Shown here piece after piece: positions 62,173 to 64,000 of a stretch of DNA of 64,000 nucleotides. A program made the translations under genes and the position numbers. The stretch comes from Bimastos eiseni (taxonomy: Eukaryota > Annelida > Clitellata > Crassiclitellata > Lumbricidae): NCBI GenBank assembly GCA_959347315.1, contig OY365809.1, forward strand, positions 46,534,710 to 46,598,709, in the 5' to 3' direction. The notes beneath the pieces were generated by a model. It worked only from the letters and a program-made list of their open reading frames with translations. It did no database searches and was not told where the DNA came from. Every line of letters begins with the position of its first letter. Within the stretch, counting starts at the first letter, position 1.

Positions 62173-62569
62173 CTCTGGCGTGCATACGTCTCCTCTTGCT
62201 TTAATTTATTTATATTCGGTGGTATACATGTACACGACTGTTTGATACGTCATTTAATATGATTTCTGAGTCGATGAAGCAACCTTCGTCTAACGACGAC
62301 GACGCATTCAACCGTTTTAACGGAACCGATCTCGTCTTTCATGCTGGACGTCTTTCACTCATCGGCAAATGTCGATAGTTTAGCAATCCATTTGTTCCTG
62401 TTAGATTTGCTGTTGAATGGAATCCTAATTCTGATGATGAGAAGAACGAACCGCCGCTGGATGGATGCTTGACCACTCACCTATGTTGTCCATCTGATAT
62501 AATAATTATATTAATATCAATAGCAGAACAATTAGCAATTAATTGATTATTAATTTATTATGTGGGACA

Positions 62570-62790
62570 CGATGGTGTAGCAGTGTGTCGTGTGCCTTGT
62601 ATAGCCAGAGGTAGGTTCGAAGTTACGTAAAGCCTACGTGTAGCTATCCTCAACAAGGTTAGGGTGTCAAACCGTCGCCCATATAAGCTGTATTTGAGGA
62701 AGGCAACGGGAAACCACATCGCTCATCACATCAACAAGTGGCATAAGAGCCCATATATCTCTGTTCGGTCAGTAGTACTCATCATCATCA
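62570..62790 (+). mobile_element. tRNA-derived SINE, second type
   Basis: A-box-like GATGGTGTAGCAGTGTG (62571-62587) and B box GGTTCGAAGTT (62614-62624); the body includes GGAAGGCAACGGGAAACCAC. No end duplication was determined. Located upstream of the neurexin first exon. Confidence 0.6.
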
Positions 62791-63119
62791 CCATAACCAC
62801 CATAAGGTTCAGTTCTATGGAAACGATATTTCCATTCTTTAATAGTGAAAATTAAAAATAAGCGAACAGTATGCTTCACGTCGAAGGCAAATTGTTTTAA
62901 TTGTGGTAATTATGAGATCTATGTCATAATTGCAACTCTGGTGAAGTTATCATGCGTACAATACTGCATAAAAGTAAAGTTAATATCAGTAGACTAGAAT
63001 GCTCTGCAGTAAAGGACTTCTTATTTTGTGTTTGACTATATTCTATTATCGTAATAATATAATTTCTTTATCGCAATTATGCTTAAATTTGTGTGTAAAC
63101 GCTATAGGAGTGAGTTGAG

Positions 63120-63540
63120 TTTGAATTTCTTGCCGCGTCCGAGTACCGAGTATTACGATCTCAATTTTGCCGAGTTGAGTCCGAGTTTAGAACATTTAAA
63201 TTATCATTTGATTTTCAATTTGGCAGCTTGGATGATTTCAATGATTCTTTAAGTATTGCTTTGGTTTATAATACTAGGAAATTGTAATAAGTAAGCACTT
63301 GGCGTACTAGTAACAGTATTAAATTTTGTGTCTTAAATTAGGTCGATTAAAAAAAATAACAGCATTTTGGTTTTACTTAGGACGATTGTCGTCTTGTAAA
63401 TTAAGAAATCCGATTTTCGTTTTTAAAAAAATCGCAAGGATTAATACTCGGACCCATTGTTTTGTCCGGATCCGAGTAATACCGAGTACTACAAACTCGG
63501 GCCGAGCCGAGTTCCGAACCGATTTTCGGCTCCTCACCAT
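63120..63540. mobile_element. Element with CCGAGTACCGAGT word-array ends
   Basis: The left arm CGTCCGAGTACCGAGTATTA (63138-63157) with GAGTTGAGTCCGAG is matched in inverse by CCGAGTAATACCGAGTACT and ACTCGGGCCGAGCCGAG (63471-63505). The 250-base AT-rich core has no ORF of note. Confidence 0.6.
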
Positions 63541-64000
63541 AAAATGCCGAGCGTTTGTTTGCGTTTAATAAACAGCACGCTTACCTACCTACTTAATAGG
63601 ACAGTCCGCTTGTCTTAAATAATGAAGAATATATATATCTATGGGGTATGCTCTTAGCTTCATGCCTTACAAGGTTTGATTGGGAGCAAGTCATTAGAAT
63701 AACGGTAGTAACCGAACGCCTATTTGAAGACGCAAAATGTGGATTGCAATCTTAGAATGATTTGAATGTTCTAGATTGATTAGAAGTTCTACCTCTTGGA
63801 TGGTTGTACTCTAAAGTCTCTGATGAATCCGAAAGTCTATTTTCTGTGTATGTTGCGATTGAAAACGTCTCTTGAGGTTCTGTCCTACCAAATGCCATGG
63901 AATCCAATCAGAGGTACCGCTTTTGCACTTCATTCCCTTCTTTGTCGTTCAATATTTATACATACGGCGGCGGCGGCAACAACAACAACAACGCACCCTG

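Larger units (their letters stand above)
62173..64000. other. Region upstream of the neurexin first exon
   Basis: Holds a SINE (62570-62790), the CCGAGT element (63120-63540), and CGGCGGCGGCGGCAACAAC near 63965-63990. No upstream neurexin exon or other gene was recognised. A TATAAATA on the minus strand lies about 35 bases before the 62172 ATG. Confidence 0.5.

Noticed and set aside
1..64000. CRISPR-like arrays
   Set aside because: All tandem repeats found are contiguous minisatellites without unique spacers, and the DNA is eukaryotic.

Overview
The window is nuclear DNA of an animal, probably a marine invertebrate; the phylum cannot be fixed. Evidence: GT-AG introns, homologues of the animal-specific gene neurexin and of the metazoan membrane protein KIAA2013, tRNA-derived SINEs, several LINE families, piggyBac, hAT and Mutator-like DNA transposons, many minisatellites and recurrent TAGGCCTA words. 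The neurexin tail ends in KEWYV, which I associate with protostomes more than vertebrates (weak evidence). No tRNA, rRNA or CRISPR locus was seen.

Layout. Two genes converge. On the + strand, seven exons between 204 and 8266 encode the C-terminal 60% or so of a KIAA2013-like (DUF2152) single-pass membrane protein; its 5' exons lie left of the window. On the - strand a neurexin gene runs from a signal-peptide exon at 62172-61959 to a stop codon at 11336. The intergenic gap between the two stop codons is about 3.1 kb. The 11 recognised neurexin exons keep reading phase from end to end, apart from one extra base near 36840. They encode a signal peptide, LNS5, EGF3, LNS6, an acidic optional stalk exon, a cysteine loop, a transmembrane helix and a PDZ-binding tail, about 922 residues. 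LNS1-4 exons were not found, so this is either a short isoform with its own first exon or part of an alpha gene whose other exons I missed or which lie beyond 64 kb.

The remaining roughly 90% is intron filled with repeats. LINE fragments of at least three kinds are at 1-3.2, 17.3-17.6, 18.4-19.4, 23.7-25.7, 27.1-28.0, 47.4-48.3, 50.6-50.9 and 57.8-58.0 kb; the 23.7-25.7 kb copy has an inverted 5' half (twin-priming pattern). DNA transposons include a nearly intact piggyBac (52878-55732, TTAA-flanked), a hAT relic with an uninterrupted C-terminal transposase ORF (20.8-22.3 kb), a Mutator-like element with a 9-bp target duplication (58534-59350), two small hAT-like MITEs with 8-bp duplications, and two copies of an unclassified element whose ends are arrays of GACAAAACCCC. 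Nested insertions give relative ages. At least eight element families here end in degenerate arrays of one short word, which is the most unusual recurring pattern in the window.

Minisatellites with units of 13, about 14, 19, 21, 28, 35, 39 and 75 bp lie in introns and in the presumed neurexin 3' UTR. Several create long artificial open frames that should not be annotated as genes. I did not find a clearly novel multi-gene system. The strongest leads are the neurexin isoform architecture, its symmetric acidic cassette exon, the one-base lesion in LNS5, and the word-array transposon ends.
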